Shown here piece after piece: positions 48,992 through 58,900 of a DNA stretch of 64,000 nt. Within the stretch, counting starts at the first letter, position 1; each line of letters opens with the position of its first letter. The notes beneath the pieces are model-generated. The model was not told where the DNA came from. It did not search any database and saw only the letters and a list, made by a program, of their open reading frames with translations. The position numbers and the translations under genes are program-made. The DNA comes from Planctomycetota bacterium (GTDB lineage: Bacteria; Planctomycetota; Phycisphaerae; Sedimentisphaerales; Anaerobacaceae): the NCBI GenBank assembly GCA_025459125.1, contig JALORE010000029.1, positions 1 to 64,000 of the forward strand. The letters run 5' to 3'.

Positions 48992-50881
48992 ATGAAGGCA
49001 CGTGGATTGATTCTGTACCCGATGATTCTCCTGGTCTTGGGGAGTGGTTGCGTCACGCGCGTGGAGCGCGGACGGGGCACGGTGATTGTCGCGGGCGAGC
49101 AGAAGCAGTGGCACGATGTGATGCTGACGTTCGAAGGACCCTGGCTGGATGAGGCCGGCCGGACGAATCCCTTCCTCGATTACCGGCTGGACGTGACGTT
49201 CACCAAGGACGATCGGCAGTACGTCGTGCCGGGCTACTACGCCGCGGACGGCAACGCCGGCCAGACCGGCGCCACCGGCGGGAACAGATGGCGGGCCCAT
49301 TTCCTGCCGCCGGAGCCGGGCACGTGGACGTACTTCGCCGCGTTCCGTTCCGGGCCGGACGTCGCCCTCGACAGCAGCGTCCCGGCCCCGCATGTCATTG
49401 CGGCGCAGGAACTGGCCGCGGCGGCGGAGAAGAAGCCCCACCGGCGCCGCGCCGCCGGGCAACAGGCCCTCGGCATGATCAAGACGGGGACGATCGCCAT
49501 CGCCCCGACCGATAAGACCGGACGGGACTTCCGCGCGCAGGGTCTGCTCCAGTACATCGGCGAGCGGTATCTGCGGTTCGCCCACACCGGGACGCACTTC
49601 CTCAAGGGCGGCGCCGACAGCCCCGAGAACTTCCTCGCCTATGCGGATTTCGACCAGACGTTCGACAGCGCCGAGCTGACACGCTCGGGCGAGGCCGCGG
49701 GCGCGAAGTTCATCCATCGGTATCGACCCCACGTTGAGGACTGGCAGCCCGGCGATCCGACCTGGCGCAACGGCAAGGGCAAAGGCATCATCGGAGCCCT
49801 CAACTACCTTGCGTCCAAGAGCATGAACAGCGTCTACTTCCTCACCTATAACATCGACGGCGGTGACGGCCAGGATGTCTGGCCCTGGTCCCGGCCCGAC
49901 CAGCGGCTCCGTTACGACTGCAGCAAGCTGGACCAGTGGGAGATTGTCTTCGCGCACATGGACCGGCTGGGCCTGGCACTGCACCTGGTGACGCAGGAGA
50001 CCGAGAACGATCAGGGCCTTGACGGCGGCGCGCTGGGCCGGCAGCGGAAGCTCTACTACCGCGAGTTGATCGCGCGTTTCGCCCACCATCCAGCCCTCAT
50101 CTGGAACCTTGGCGAGGAGAACACCAACACCGACGAGCAGCGCAAGGCCTTCGCCCGGTACATCCGGGACCTGGACCCGTACGACCACCCGATCGTCTGC
50201 CATACCTATCCCGGCCAATACGACCAGGTCTACAGCCCACTGCTGGGCCACGCGTCCTTCGAGGGCCCGTCGCTCCAGACCACCGACACCCACCGTCAAA
50301 CGATGAAATGGCTGGATCTGTCCGCCCAGGCCGGCCGGCCGTGGTTCGTCTGCCTCGACGAGCTCGGCCCCTCCCATATCGGGGTGAAGCCCGATAATGA
50401 CGATCCCAGCCACGATGAGCCGCGCATCCGCCATCTGTGGGGCAATCTGATGGCCGGCGGCGCGGGCGTCGAGTGGTACTTCGGCTTCAGCTTCCCCCAC
50501 AACGACCTCAACTGCGAGAACTGGCGCACCCGGGACCACATGTGGGATTTGACGCGGTATGCCCTGGTGTTCTTCCGCGACCACCTGCCGTTCTCGAAGA
50601 TGACCCACCACGATGGGCTGACCTCGGCGTCGAAAGACTATTGCTTTGCCTACCCCGGCGAGGTCTACGCCATTTACCTGCCCGACGGGGAGCCCACCGA
50701 TCTGGATCTGGGTTCCAGCACGGACACGTTCCTGATCCGCTGGTTCAATCCGCGGGCGGGCGGTCCGCTGCAGATCGGCACCGTCGCCTCGGCCGCCGGC
50801 CCCGGCAAGGTCGCCCTCGGGCAGCCGCAGGAGGATACCGACCGGGACTGGGTCGCCCTGGTCAAACGCTGTGAGCAATAA
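48992..50881 (+). CDS. Exported DUF5060/DUF4038-type glycoside hydrolase-like lipoprotein
   Basis: 629 residues. Signal with a lipoprotein-like end (MILLVLGSGCVTR), then a DUF5060-like sandwich (WHDVMLTFEGPWLDEAGRTN), a TIM-barrel-like DUF4038 core (LNYLASKSMNSVYFLTYNID; HHPALIWNLGEENTNTDEQR; WFVCLDELGPSHIG; AGGAGVEWYFGFSF), and a C-terminal collagen-binding-type sandwich (FLIRWFNPRAGGPLQIGTVA). Related families act on complex plant or host glycans. Glu in NLGEEN and Glu/Asp in CLDELG are candidate catalytic acids by position only. CAAGGAG precedes the ATG at 48992. Confidence 0.8.
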   Translation: MKARGLILYPMILLVLGSGCVTRVERGRGTVIVAGEQKQWHDVMLTFEGPWLDEAGRTNPFLDYRLDVTFTKDDRQYVVPGYYAADGNAGQTGATGGNRWRAHFLPPEPGTWTYFAAFRSGPDVALDSSVPAPHVIAAQELAAAAEKKPHRRRAAGQQALGMIKTGTIAIAPTDKTGRDFRAQGLLQYIGERYLRFAHTGTHFLKGGADSPENFLAYADFDQTFDSAELTRSGEAAGAKFIHRYRPHVEDWQPGDPTWRNGKGKGIIGALNYLASKSMNSVYFLTYNIDGGDGQDVWPWSRPDQRLRYDCSKLDQWEIVFAHMDRLGLALHLVTQETENDQGLDGGALGRQRKLYYRELIARFAHHPALIWNLGEENTNTDEQRKAFARYIRDLDPYDHPIVCHTYPGQYDQVYSPLLGHASFEGPSLQTTDTHRQTMKWLDLSAQAGRPWFVCLDELGPSHIGVKPDNDDPSHDEPRIRHLWGNLMAGGAGVEWYFGFSFPHNDLNCENWRTRDHMWDLTRYALVFFRDHLPFSKMTHHDGLTSASKDYCFAYPGEVYAIYLPDGEPTDLDLGSSTDTFLIRWFNPRAGGPLQIGTVASAAGPGKVALGQPQEDTDRDWVALVKRCEQ

Positions 50882-50908
50882 GGCCGGCCGCTATCCGCAA
50901 AATACCTA

Positions 50909-50936
50909 TTGCAGGATAGGTCGGCGGCGCTATAAT
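50909..50936 (+). promoter_or_regulatory. Promoter of the TPR/alpha-CTD gene
   Basis: TTGCAG (50909-50914), 16 bases, TATAAT (50931-50936), 63 bases before the start. Confidence 0.55.
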
Positions 50937-50999
50937 ATTCTTTCGTCAAAATCCCGGTTGACAGAACCAAGATGACTATGTCCTTTGGAGACGATATCC

Positions 51000-52310
51000 A
51001 TGGAACAAACTGCCGAATTACAGGTTCACCTGTTTCGGGAGCAACTGCCTTCGATGGACGAGCTGCGCACGCTGTCGCACCTGGTCCACTGCAGCGAGAG
51101 CAACCAGCAGCGATTCGCGGAACAGGTGGAGCAGCACCTAAGCAAGACCTCGCCCCTGACCCTGCTGGAAACCGGCATCGGCCTGTTCATTCTCGGCCGC
51201 GACACCGAGGCGGTGGTCAAACTGCAAAAGGGCCAGGATTGCAGGGAGAAGTTCATGTACCTGGCCTTTGCCCAGCGCCGGTTGCGGCGTTTCGACGAGG
51301 CGCTGCAGAGTCTCCAGCGGGCGAAGGACGCGGGCGCGGAAGCCCTGAACGTCAGCCTCGAGAGAGTGGCCACTTACCGCTACGCCGGCAACATGGAGGC
51401 CGCGGCCAAGGAAATCCGCACCTGCGCCAACTTCGCCAACGTCAGCGCCGAGTATCACTATCAACTGGCCCGCTTGCAGGAAGTGCAGGGCGAGTATGAC
51501 AAGGCGATCGAGAACTGCAAGACCGCCCTGCAGTTGGCTCCCAATCACCAGCGGGCCCTGTTCCACCTGGCGTACCGGTACGACCTGTCGGGCTTCGAGG
51601 ACGAGGCGATCGAACACTACAAGAAAGTGGTGGCTACGTCGCCGACGTACGTCAGCGCGCTGCTCAATCTTGCGGTGCTCTACGAGGACCGCGGGGAGTT
51701 CGAGAAGGCCAGCGCCTGCGTGGACAAGGTCCTGGAAGCTCATCCCAATCACCCGCGGGCCAACCTGTTCCACCGGGACGTGGAAAGCTCCAAGACCATG
51801 TTCTACGACGAGGAACGGGAGAAGAAGAAGAGCCGCAAGAACCAGATCCTGGAGACGCCGATCTCCGATTTCGAGCTGTCGGTCCGCAGCCGCAACTGCC
51901 TGCGGAAGATGAACCTGCGCACACTGGGCGACCTGCTGAACATCACGGAAGCCGAGCTGCTCTCCTACAAGAACTTCGGCGAGACCTCCCTGCGGGAGAT
52001 CAAGGCCGTGCTGGAACAGAAGGGCTTGCACCTGGGCCAGGCCCTGGAGGACAAGCAACTGCAGCCGGATGAGCCGGAGCCGCAGGGCAGCCCGGAAGAC
52101 CGGGGCTTGCTGAACAAATCGGTCGACGACCTCCAGTTGTCGGTCCGGGCCCGCAAGTGCCTCCAGAAGTTGAACATCCGGACGCTGGGCGAGTTGGTCC
52201 GCACGACGGACGCCGAGTTGCTCGGCTGCAAGAACTTCGGGGTTACGAGCCTGAACGAGATCAAGAGGATGCTGTCCGGCTTCGGTCTGTCCCTGCGGAG
52301 TCTGGACTGA
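51000..52310 (+). CDS. TPR protein with two C-terminal RNA polymerase alpha-CTD-like domains
   Basis: 436 residues from the ATG at 51000 (GGAG nine bases upstream). The N-terminal 280 residues are tetratricopeptide repeats (YDKAIENCKTALQLAPNHQR; AIEHYKKVVATSPTYVSALL). The C-terminus has two copies of the alpha-CTD helix-hairpin-helix fold: LSVRSRNCLRKMNLRTLGDL with YKNFGETSLREIKAVL, then LSVRARKCLQKLNIRTLGEL with CKNFGVTSLNEIKRML. In RNA polymerase this fold contacts UP-element DNA and activators. The architecture suggests a protein that binds DNA or transcription factors and a partner through TPRs. Role not established from sequence. Confidence 0.88.
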   Translation: MEQTAELQVHLFREQLPSMDELRTLSHLVHCSESNQQRFAEQVEQHLSKTSPLTLLETGIGLFILGRDTEAVVKLQKGQDCREKFMYLAFAQRRLRRFDEALQSLQRAKDAGAEALNVSLERVATYRYAGNMEAAAKEIRTCANFANVSAEYHYQLARLQEVQGEYDKAIENCKTALQLAPNHQRALFHLAYRYDLSGFEDEAIEHYKKVVATSPTYVSALLNLAVLYEDRGEFEKASACVDKVLEAHPNHPRANLFHRDVESSKTMFYDEEREKKKSRKNQILETPISDFELSVRSRNCLRKMNLRTLGDLLNITEAELLSYKNFGETSLREIKAVLEQKGLHLGQALEDKQLQPDEPEPQGSPEDRGLLNKSVDDLQLSVRARKCLQKLNIRTLGELVRTTDAELLGCKNFGVTSLNEIKRMLSGFGLSLRSLD

Positions 52311-52328
52311 GCCGGGCACCTGTGCGGA

Positions 52329-53876
52329 ATGTCCTTGCCGAATCCTGAAGACCACGAACTGAAAACGGGGGACGGCGGACCGGCGACAGAGGACCAGGAA
52401 CGAAAGGCCCAAGAGACGACGGCCGGGAGCGAAGGCGGTACGCGGCACGTCCCGCCTTCGGCTTTCTTGGGGCGTCTGTCTTGTTCTCGTCGGGCGGCCT
52501 CTATCCGCCGACCCACCAGACTTCTGTTGTACCTGGCAGCGGTGTGTCTGTGCTTGGCGGGAGCGATTCTCCTGCTCCGCAGCGGCGCCGGTCGTCCGCT
52601 CCAGAGCCCGACTCCCCAGATGGGCGTCGATTCCCGTTTCTGGGTCCGCGTCTTGCTGCTGAACGACGCCACCGCCTGCATGATCGAAGCCGGCTCGCCC
52701 CTGCACCTCGGATCGGCCGGCGGCCCCCTGTTGGGACGGACCAGCGTTCCGGTGCCAGTCCGCCTCGTCGGCGGACAACTCCAACTCGGCGCCACGCCGC
52801 GGCACGACGATGACGTGCTCCTGAGTCCGGAACAACCGCACATCTTCAGGCTGGATGGCAAGGAATACCGCGGTCGGCTGCGGCTGATCGTCAACCCGGA
52901 CGGGCAGTCGTTCGATGCCGTCAACCTGGTCCCGCTGGAACCATATCTGGCGGGAGTCGTCGGCAGGGAGATGCACGATTGCTGGGAGCCGCCGGCCCTG
53001 CAGGCCCAGGCCATCGCGGCCCGCACGTATTGCCTCTTCACCAAGAATCGCTTCGGGGTCAACCGTCATTACGACGTCCGCCGGACGCAGGCCAGCCAGG
53101 TTTACGACGGTGTTGCCGCCGAGTCCGCTCCCGTGTGGGACGCCGTCAATCGTACCTGTGGCCAAGTCCTGATCGAGCTTGACGGGCAGAGGGCGGATCG
53201 CAGCTCCGCATCAAGGGCCGGGGCGCCACCATGGTGGACGGCCGCCTGGAATCCAGACGCGGGTTCAGAGAATGAAACCCTGCCTTCTCCAGCTACAGGC
53301 AGGGGCTGTAACCTGCCGCGGTGCAGTCTGTTTCCGGCATACTACAGTTCGACCTGCGGCGGTCACACCAGCAGCAGTGAAGAGGCCTTTGGCGTCTCCT
53401 ACGGGCCGCTCCAGGGTGTCGCGTGCCCCTATTGCCGGGACGTGGCCAGACCGGAGATCTTCTATTGGCCGACGGCTACCTTCGACCGCGAGACCATCAC
53501 CAAGCAGTTGCTGGGCCGATATCCGAACCTGGCGGCCCTCAGGGAAATCACGGACATCACGGTCATGGCCGAGAGGTCGTTCGGATCGTTCTCCCGCTTC
53601 GAGAGAATCCGTTTGACCGGGTCCACCGGCAAGACGGATACGCTGCGCGGCGAGGACCTGCGTCTGGCCCTCGATCCGAGCGGGCGCAAGATCCGCAGCG
53701 CCGCCTGCCGGATCGTGCCGTGGGGCACCGGTTGGGCGTTTGTCTCGGGCCAGGGCTGGGGTCATGGTGTCGGGATGTGCCAGCACGGCGCGCAAGGCAT
53801 GGCCCGGCTGGGCCACGAGGCGCAGAGCATCCTGCAGTACTACTACTCGGGCGCCCAGATCGTGAATGTCTACTGA
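52329..53876 (+). CDS. SpoIID/LytB-domain protein
   Basis: 515 residues, 18 bases after the previous gene. A charged, low-complexity N-terminus of about 60 residues precedes a membrane helix (LLLYLAAVCLCLAGAILLL) and the SpoIID domain: PLEPYLAGVVGREMHDCWEP, LQAQAIAARTYCLFTKNRF, YYSSTCGGHTSSSEEAF, and GQGWGHGVGMCQHGAQGMAR at the end. SpoIID proteins are lytic transglycosylases that cut denuded glycan strands. About 45 residues between ELDGQ and FPAYYSS (DNA roughly 53185-53330) are an unusual insertion with hairpin DNA. Probably a cell-wall remodelling enzyme. Confidence 0.88.
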   Translation: MSLPNPEDHELKTGDGGPATEDQERKAQETTAGSEGGTRHVPPSAFLGRLSCSRRAASIRRPTRLLLYLAAVCLCLAGAILLLRSGAGRPLQSPTPQMGVDSRFWVRVLLLNDATACMIEAGSPLHLGSAGGPLLGRTSVPVPVRLVGGQLQLGATPRHDDDVLLSPEQPHIFRLDGKEYRGRLRLIVNPDGQSFDAVNLVPLEPYLAGVVGREMHDCWEPPALQAQAIAARTYCLFTKNRFGVNRHYDVRRTQASQVYDGVAAESAPVWDAVNRTCGQVLIELDGQRADRSSASRAGAPPWWTAAWNPDAGSENETLPSPATGRGCNLPRCSLFPAYYSSTCGGHTSSSEEAFGVSYGPLQGVACPYCRDVARPEIFYWPTATFDRETITKQLLGRYPNLAALREITDITVMAERSFGSFSRFERIRLTGSTGKTDTLRGEDLRLALDPSGRKIRSAACRIVPWGTGWAFVSGQGWGHGVGMCQHGAQGMARLGHEAQSILQYYYSGAQIVNVY

Positions 53877-53939
53877 GGACCGGAAGCTCGGGAAGGCAGG
53901 ACGGACGGGATTTATGGGACTGATGGGACGCATGAACTG

Positions 53940-55121
53940 ATGGCCGTGTCGCATTTCGAGTTGCTCAGCACAGATTCGCGCAGCGCGGCCCGACGGGGCG
54001 TGTTGCGGACTGCTCACGGGGATGTCCAGACGCCGGCCTTCATGCCGGTGGGAACGGCCGGAGCGGTCAAAGGCATCACCCCCGAGTATTTGCAGACGGC
54101 GGGGGCCGAGATCATTCTGGCCAACACCTACCACCTGATGCTCCGACCGGGCGTCGACGTCGTCGAAAGCCTCGGCGGCCTGCACCGGCTGATGGCATGG
54201 GACCGCCCGATCCTGACCGACAGCGGCGGCTACCAGGTCTTCTCGCTCGGCGCGCTGACCCGGGTCGATGACGAAGGCGTCGAGTTCGCCAGCCACGTGG
54301 ATGGGGCGCGCATCCGCCTGAACGCGGAGATCGCCACCGACATCCAATACCGTCTCGGGTCCGATATTGTCATGTGCTTCGACGAGTGCACCCCCCTGCC
54401 GGCGGACCGGGCCCGGCTCCAACGGGCCGCCGACCGCACCCTCGACTGGGCCCGGCGCTGCAAGGCCGCGCTGCTCCGAGAACAGACGACAGAAGACAAA
54501 GGACCGATTTCCGATTCCCGTTGTCCTGCGTCCGCTGTCGTCCTCCCTCCGCTTCTTTTCGGCATCGTCCAGGGCGGAACCGACCTCGAGCTGCGTGAAC
54601 GCTGCGCGGCGCAGATCGCCGAGATCGGGTTCGACGGCTACGCCCTCGGCGGCCTGAGCGTGGGCGAAGGCCACGAGGAGATGGTCAAGACGGTCCGATA
54701 TACGGCCCCGCGGCTGCCCTCGGACCGCCCCCGATACCTGATGGGCGTCGGCATGCCCGCGGACATCCTGGCGGCGGTCCTGGCCGGGGTGGACATGTTC
54801 GACTGCGTCCTGCCGACCCGAAACGGCCGCAACGCCTTCGCCTTCCTGCCCGGCGGCTCCCTGCGCCTCCGCAACAGCGTCCATATCGGCTCCACCGAGC
54901 CTGTCCAGCCGGGCTGCGACTGCTACTGCTGCCGGCACTTCACCCGGGGCGCCATCCGCCACTTCTTCAACTGCGACGAAATGCTCGGGCCCATCCTGCT
55001 ATCCATCCATAACCTGAGATTCTACCAGCGGCTTATGGCCGACATCCGGGCGCACCTCGAACAGGGCAACTTCGGTACCTGGGCGACCCAGGAGCTCGAG
55101 AAGTACCTACAGGTTGGGTAG
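53940..55121 (+). CDS. tgt: tRNA-guanine(34) transglycosylase
   Basis: 393 residues. Exchanges G34 for preQ1 in tRNAs with GUN anticodons, a step in queuosine synthesis; the tRNA-Asp(GTC) at 63749 is a substrate type. Motifs: LTDSGGYQVFSL with the active-site Asp, LFGIVQGG, YALGGLSVGE, nucleophile GVDMFDCVLPTR, and the zinc site CDCYCCRHFTRGAIRHFFNC. About 15 residues before LFGIVQGG (REQTTEDKGPISDSRCPASA) are an extra loop of repeat-like DNA. The TAG stop lies in a GTAGGG repeat. Upstream of yajC-secDF, a common order. Confidence 0.95.
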   Translation: MAVSHFELLSTDSRSAARRGVLRTAHGDVQTPAFMPVGTAGAVKGITPEYLQTAGAEIILANTYHLMLRPGVDVVESLGGLHRLMAWDRPILTDSGGYQVFSLGALTRVDDEGVEFASHVDGARIRLNAEIATDIQYRLGSDIVMCFDECTPLPADRARLQRAADRTLDWARRCKAALLREQTTEDKGPISDSRCPASAVVLPPLLFGIVQGGTDLELRERCAAQIAEIGFDGYALGGLSVGEGHEEMVKTVRYTAPRLPSDRPRYLMGVGMPADILAAVLAGVDMFDCVLPTRNGRNAFAFLPGGSLRLRNSVHIGSTEPVQPGCDCYCCRHFTRGAIRHFFNCDEMLGPILLSIHNLRFYQRLMADIRAHLEQGNFGTWATQELEKYLQVG

Positions 55122-55177
55122 GGTGTGCCAGGCACAGCTTTCCCCCGGTCTCTTTGTCACGGCAGAGTGCACGCTAC
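55118..55177. repeat. GTAGGGTGTGC element, degenerate right end
   Basis: GTAGGGTGTGC with a decayed partner GTGCACGCTAC; the inside shares CCGGTCTCTTT with the element at 5120-5190. It provides the tgt stop codon. The remaining 200 bases up to yajC show nothing else. Confidence 0.6.
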
Positions 55178-55374
55178 GCATCGCCTCCGCCCGCACGGGG
55201 CAAGGTACATGATACGCATCCTGCGCCGGCAGCGGCAGCGCGGGTGGAAGGTTCGTGGATCGGCGACGTCCCGGACCCTGTCCGGAACTTGAGCAGGCTA
55301 CTTTGAATTTGACATTCTCGCCTTGCTGATATAGTCTGTCTCGATTCTCTGGCCATATACGAAAGGAACCCAGT

Positions 55375-55800
55375 ATGGATTACACGTGGATACTCGCGCA
55401 GGCGGGCGCGCCGGAGGCTCCTTCGAGCATCCGTTCGGAGCCTGTGGAGGGCGGCGGCCAGTCGGGCACGCAGGCACCGGGCAGTCCCAACGCCGCGCCT
55501 TCGGACACGCCGTCCAGACCGTCGTCGCTGCCCATGACCCTGCTGATGATGCTGATGGTCTTCGCGGTCATGTACCTGATCGTCTTCCGCGGCCCGCGCA
55601 AGCAGCAGCAACAGCAGCGGCAGATGATCCAGTCACTCAAGAAGAACGATCGGGTCCGGACGATCGGCGGCATCTACGGGACCGTCATGGACGTCAAAGG
55701 CGACGAGGTCGTCCTGAAGATCGACGAGGCAACCAACACGAAGATTCACGTCAGCGCGTCGGCGATCGGCAAGAATCTTTCGCAAGAAAAGCAAGGGTAG
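55375..55800 (+). CDS. yajC: Sec translocon accessory protein YajC
   Basis: 141 residues. A Pro/Ser-rich N-terminus of about 50 residues, longer than usual, precedes the membrane helix (SLPMTLLMMLMVFAVMYLIV), then FRGPRKQQQQQRQMIQSLKK and the typical DRVRTIGGIYGTVMDVKGDE. It associates with SecDF at the inner membrane. AAAGGAA precedes the ATG. Confidence 0.95.
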   Translation: MDYTWILAQAGAPEAPSSIRSEPVEGGGQSGTQAPGSPNAAPSDTPSRPSSLPMTLLMMLMVFAVMYLIVFRGPRKQQQQQRQMIQSLKKNDRVRTIGGIYGTVMDVKGDEVVLKIDEATNTKIHVSASAIGKNLSQEKQG

Positions 55801-55814
55801 GGACGATACACTAC

Positions 55815-55940
55815 TATCTATGATTTATGATCGACGATTTATGAGTTGCGACACACGGTCCCCGATCCCGGGCGGCGGTGGTCCTGCGCCAATCTCCGCG
55901 AAATCATGAATCCTGAATCGTAAATCATAAATCATGAATC
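55815..55940. repeat. A/T-rich micro-repeats around AAATCATGAATC
   Basis: GATTTATGATCGACGATTTA near 55820-55842 and AAATCATGAATCCTGAATCG near 55901-55920, continuing TAAATCATAAATCATGAATC, are roughly inverted copies of one 6-8 base unit. They contrast sharply with the GC-rich surroundings and fill the yajC-secDF gap. Together they could form a long hairpin. Confidence 0.65.
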
Positions 55941-55962
55941 TCACATTCTATAGGGCGGTATT

Positions 55963-58900
55963 ATGAGTAGAAACCTGGTGCCGAAGTTCATTCTGATCCT
56001 TGTCCTGGTGGCCGCGGCCGTGTTGGCCCTGTATCCCCCCAGTCAAACGCTGAAACCGGGCATCGACCTCGCCGGGGGAACGAGTCTGATCTACGCCATC
56101 GACGCGGAAGGCATGTCCGCCGACCAGCAAAAGGATCTGGCCCAGAAGATGATCACGGTCCTGCGCCGCCGTATCGACCCGGCCAACATCCAGAACCTTG
56201 TCTGGCGGCCCTTGGGCAACACGCGGTTCGAGATCCAGATGCCTCTGGCCAGCAAAGAGACCCGGGAGAAGCGCGACCAGTTCCTGGCGGCGATGGACGA
56301 GATCCTCAAGAAGAATGTCCATCCGGCCACCGTCATGCGGGCGCTGAAGCTGCCGTCCGAGCAGCGACAGGCGGAGTTTGAGCGCTTCGCACACGGGGAC
56401 CCAAACCAGCTCAAGATCCTGACCAGTCTGGCCAAGGCGTATGACGAGCGTCAGCAGTTGCAGCAGACCCGCGATACGCTGACCAAGGAGCTGCAAGCGC
56501 AGGAGGAGAAGTTCAAGGCCGCCGGTCTCGATGTCGCCCAAATCGACATGAACCGGGCCAAATGGGCCGCGCTGGACGAGGAAGCCCGGAAGAAAGCACT
56601 GACGGACTTCCTCGGCGCCCAGGCCGAGCAGAATCTGGCCGCCGTGCAGACCTACCTCCAAACGTACGCCCAGCGGGCCCAGGCCGTCAACCAACTGACC
56701 GCCGCCGGCGGGATCAATGAGAAGTACGCTCAGGCCCGCGAGCAACTGGACCAGCTCAGCCTGACCCAGGAGCGCGTGACCGCCGTCGCGGACCTGGAGA
56801 CCGGAACGGCCAAGCGGAAGGAGAACATCGCCGAGCTTAAAGCAGCCTACCCGGACCGCGTCAATGAAATCGACCGTGTCCTGGCCGCATACGAGGGCTA
56901 CAAACCCTTCCAGGGCCGGCTCGACGATCCTGCCGACCTGCGCCGCATGCTCAAGGGCGCCGGCATTCTCGGATTCCGCATCCTGCCGACGACGGACCGG
57001 TCGGAACTCAGCGCCGCCGAGATGCAGCGCTACCTGGACGACCTGAAGTCGAAAGGGCCCAAGGCGGCCTCCGACAGCCAGTACGCATGGGTGGAAATCG
57101 AGAGCCTCGAAGAGTGGCAGCAGTTGATGACCGTCACGGTCGTAGGCCAGTTCGGCGACAAGTCCTACGTGCTGGCCAGCAACAAGCTGCCCGACGAAGC
57201 CTTGCTGCATGGCGCCGGCGCCAAAGAGTGGAAACTGGAGGGCGCCCACCCCACCAACGACGAGATCGGACGCCGGGCCATCGGCTTCAGCCTCGATATC
57301 CGGGGCGGCGATCTCTTCTACAACGTGACCAGCAAGAATCTGAACCGGCCGCTGGCCATCATCCTCGACGACAAGGCCATCTCGGCGCCCAATATCAACA
57401 GTGCGATCCGCAACAACGGCATCATCCAGGGCAGCTTCACCCTCACGCAGGTCAGCGACATGGTGGACAAGCTCAACGCCGGCTCGCTGCCGGCCCGGCT
57501 GATCGAGCAGCCGATCTCGGAACGGGTGATCGGGCCGTCGATCGGAGCGGACAACCGTGACCGCGGCATCGAGTCCGGCATTATCGGCCTGATCCTGGTG
57601 ATCGCCTTCATGATGGTCTACTACTTCCTCGGCGGCGCCATCGCGGATGCCGCCCTGCTGATGAACATCCTGTTCACGCTGGCCATCATGGCGGAACTGC
57701 GGGCCACCTTCACCCTGCCCGGCATCGCGGGCATGATCCTCACGATCGGCATGAGCGTCGATGCCAACGTGCTGATCTTCGAGAGAATTCGCGAAGAGCA
57801 GGCGAAAGGCGTCGGCCTGGCCACCGCCATCAAGAACGGCTACCAGCGGGCCTTCAGCGCGATCGTCGACTCGAACCTCACCACGATCCTGACCGCGGCC
57901 ATCCTCTATGCCGTCGCCACCGAGGAGGTCAAGGGCTTTGCCCTGGTCCTGATGCTCGGTATCGGCTCGAGTATGTTCACCGCGATCTTTGTGACCCGCA
58001 CGATCCTGGAGTTCCTGGTCGCGAAACGCATCATCAAGAACCATCTGCCCATGCTCCACCTGGTCAAGGTGTGGAACATCAATTGGATGGGCCTGCGGCC
58101 CTACTTCTTCGCGGTCTCGGCCGTGCTCGTCTTCGGCGGCATGGCCCTGTTCTTCGTCCGCGGCAAGTCCAAGTACGATATCGAGTTCACCGGCGGTACC
58201 AGCGTCCAGATCGCTTTCAAGGAAGGCGAAAGGCTCACACGCCAGGACGTGGAAAACCGTATCGTCGCCATGGGCGAGAAGCTCAAGAGCGCTGATCTGA
58301 GATCGGCCAACGTCTACAGCGTCGGCGACCCGATCGGGCGGGCGGACGGCGGCGAACGCGTCTACAGCCAGTACGAGGTCACCTCCGCGGCGGCCAACAA
58401 GCTGCTGACGCCGGTGACGTTCCCCGCCGGTAACGCGCCGACACCCGACGCGCTGGCGGCCGCTCTCCGCAAAACCGCAACCGAGTCGGAAGCTCCGCTG
58501 GGCGATTTCACCGTCGTGCCGGACGCCAACGCGCTCGTTGTCACCACCAGCCGCGTGAGCCCAACGATGGTCCAAAACCTGATCAAAACGGCCTACCCTC
58601 AGGCCCAGGTGACGGACGCGCGGGTCCAGGACATCGTCTCCGAGGCTATCCGGGAGGCTTTTGCCGGACAGTTGGCGGTTCAGCAGAATCTCCGGCCCAC
58701 GATTGCCTCGGTCCAGAAGATCACCGATGAGGTGGTCGAGACGTACCCGGAGTTGGCTCCGTACGTCGGCGGAGTCAAGATCGATACCACACTGGGTACG
58801 GCCGCCGGGCTTCCGGAGGTCGATCAACGGCTGAAGGACCTGACGTTCCGGCCCGATACGCAGGACCTGGCCTCGTATACCTACCAGATCTTCGGGGCCA

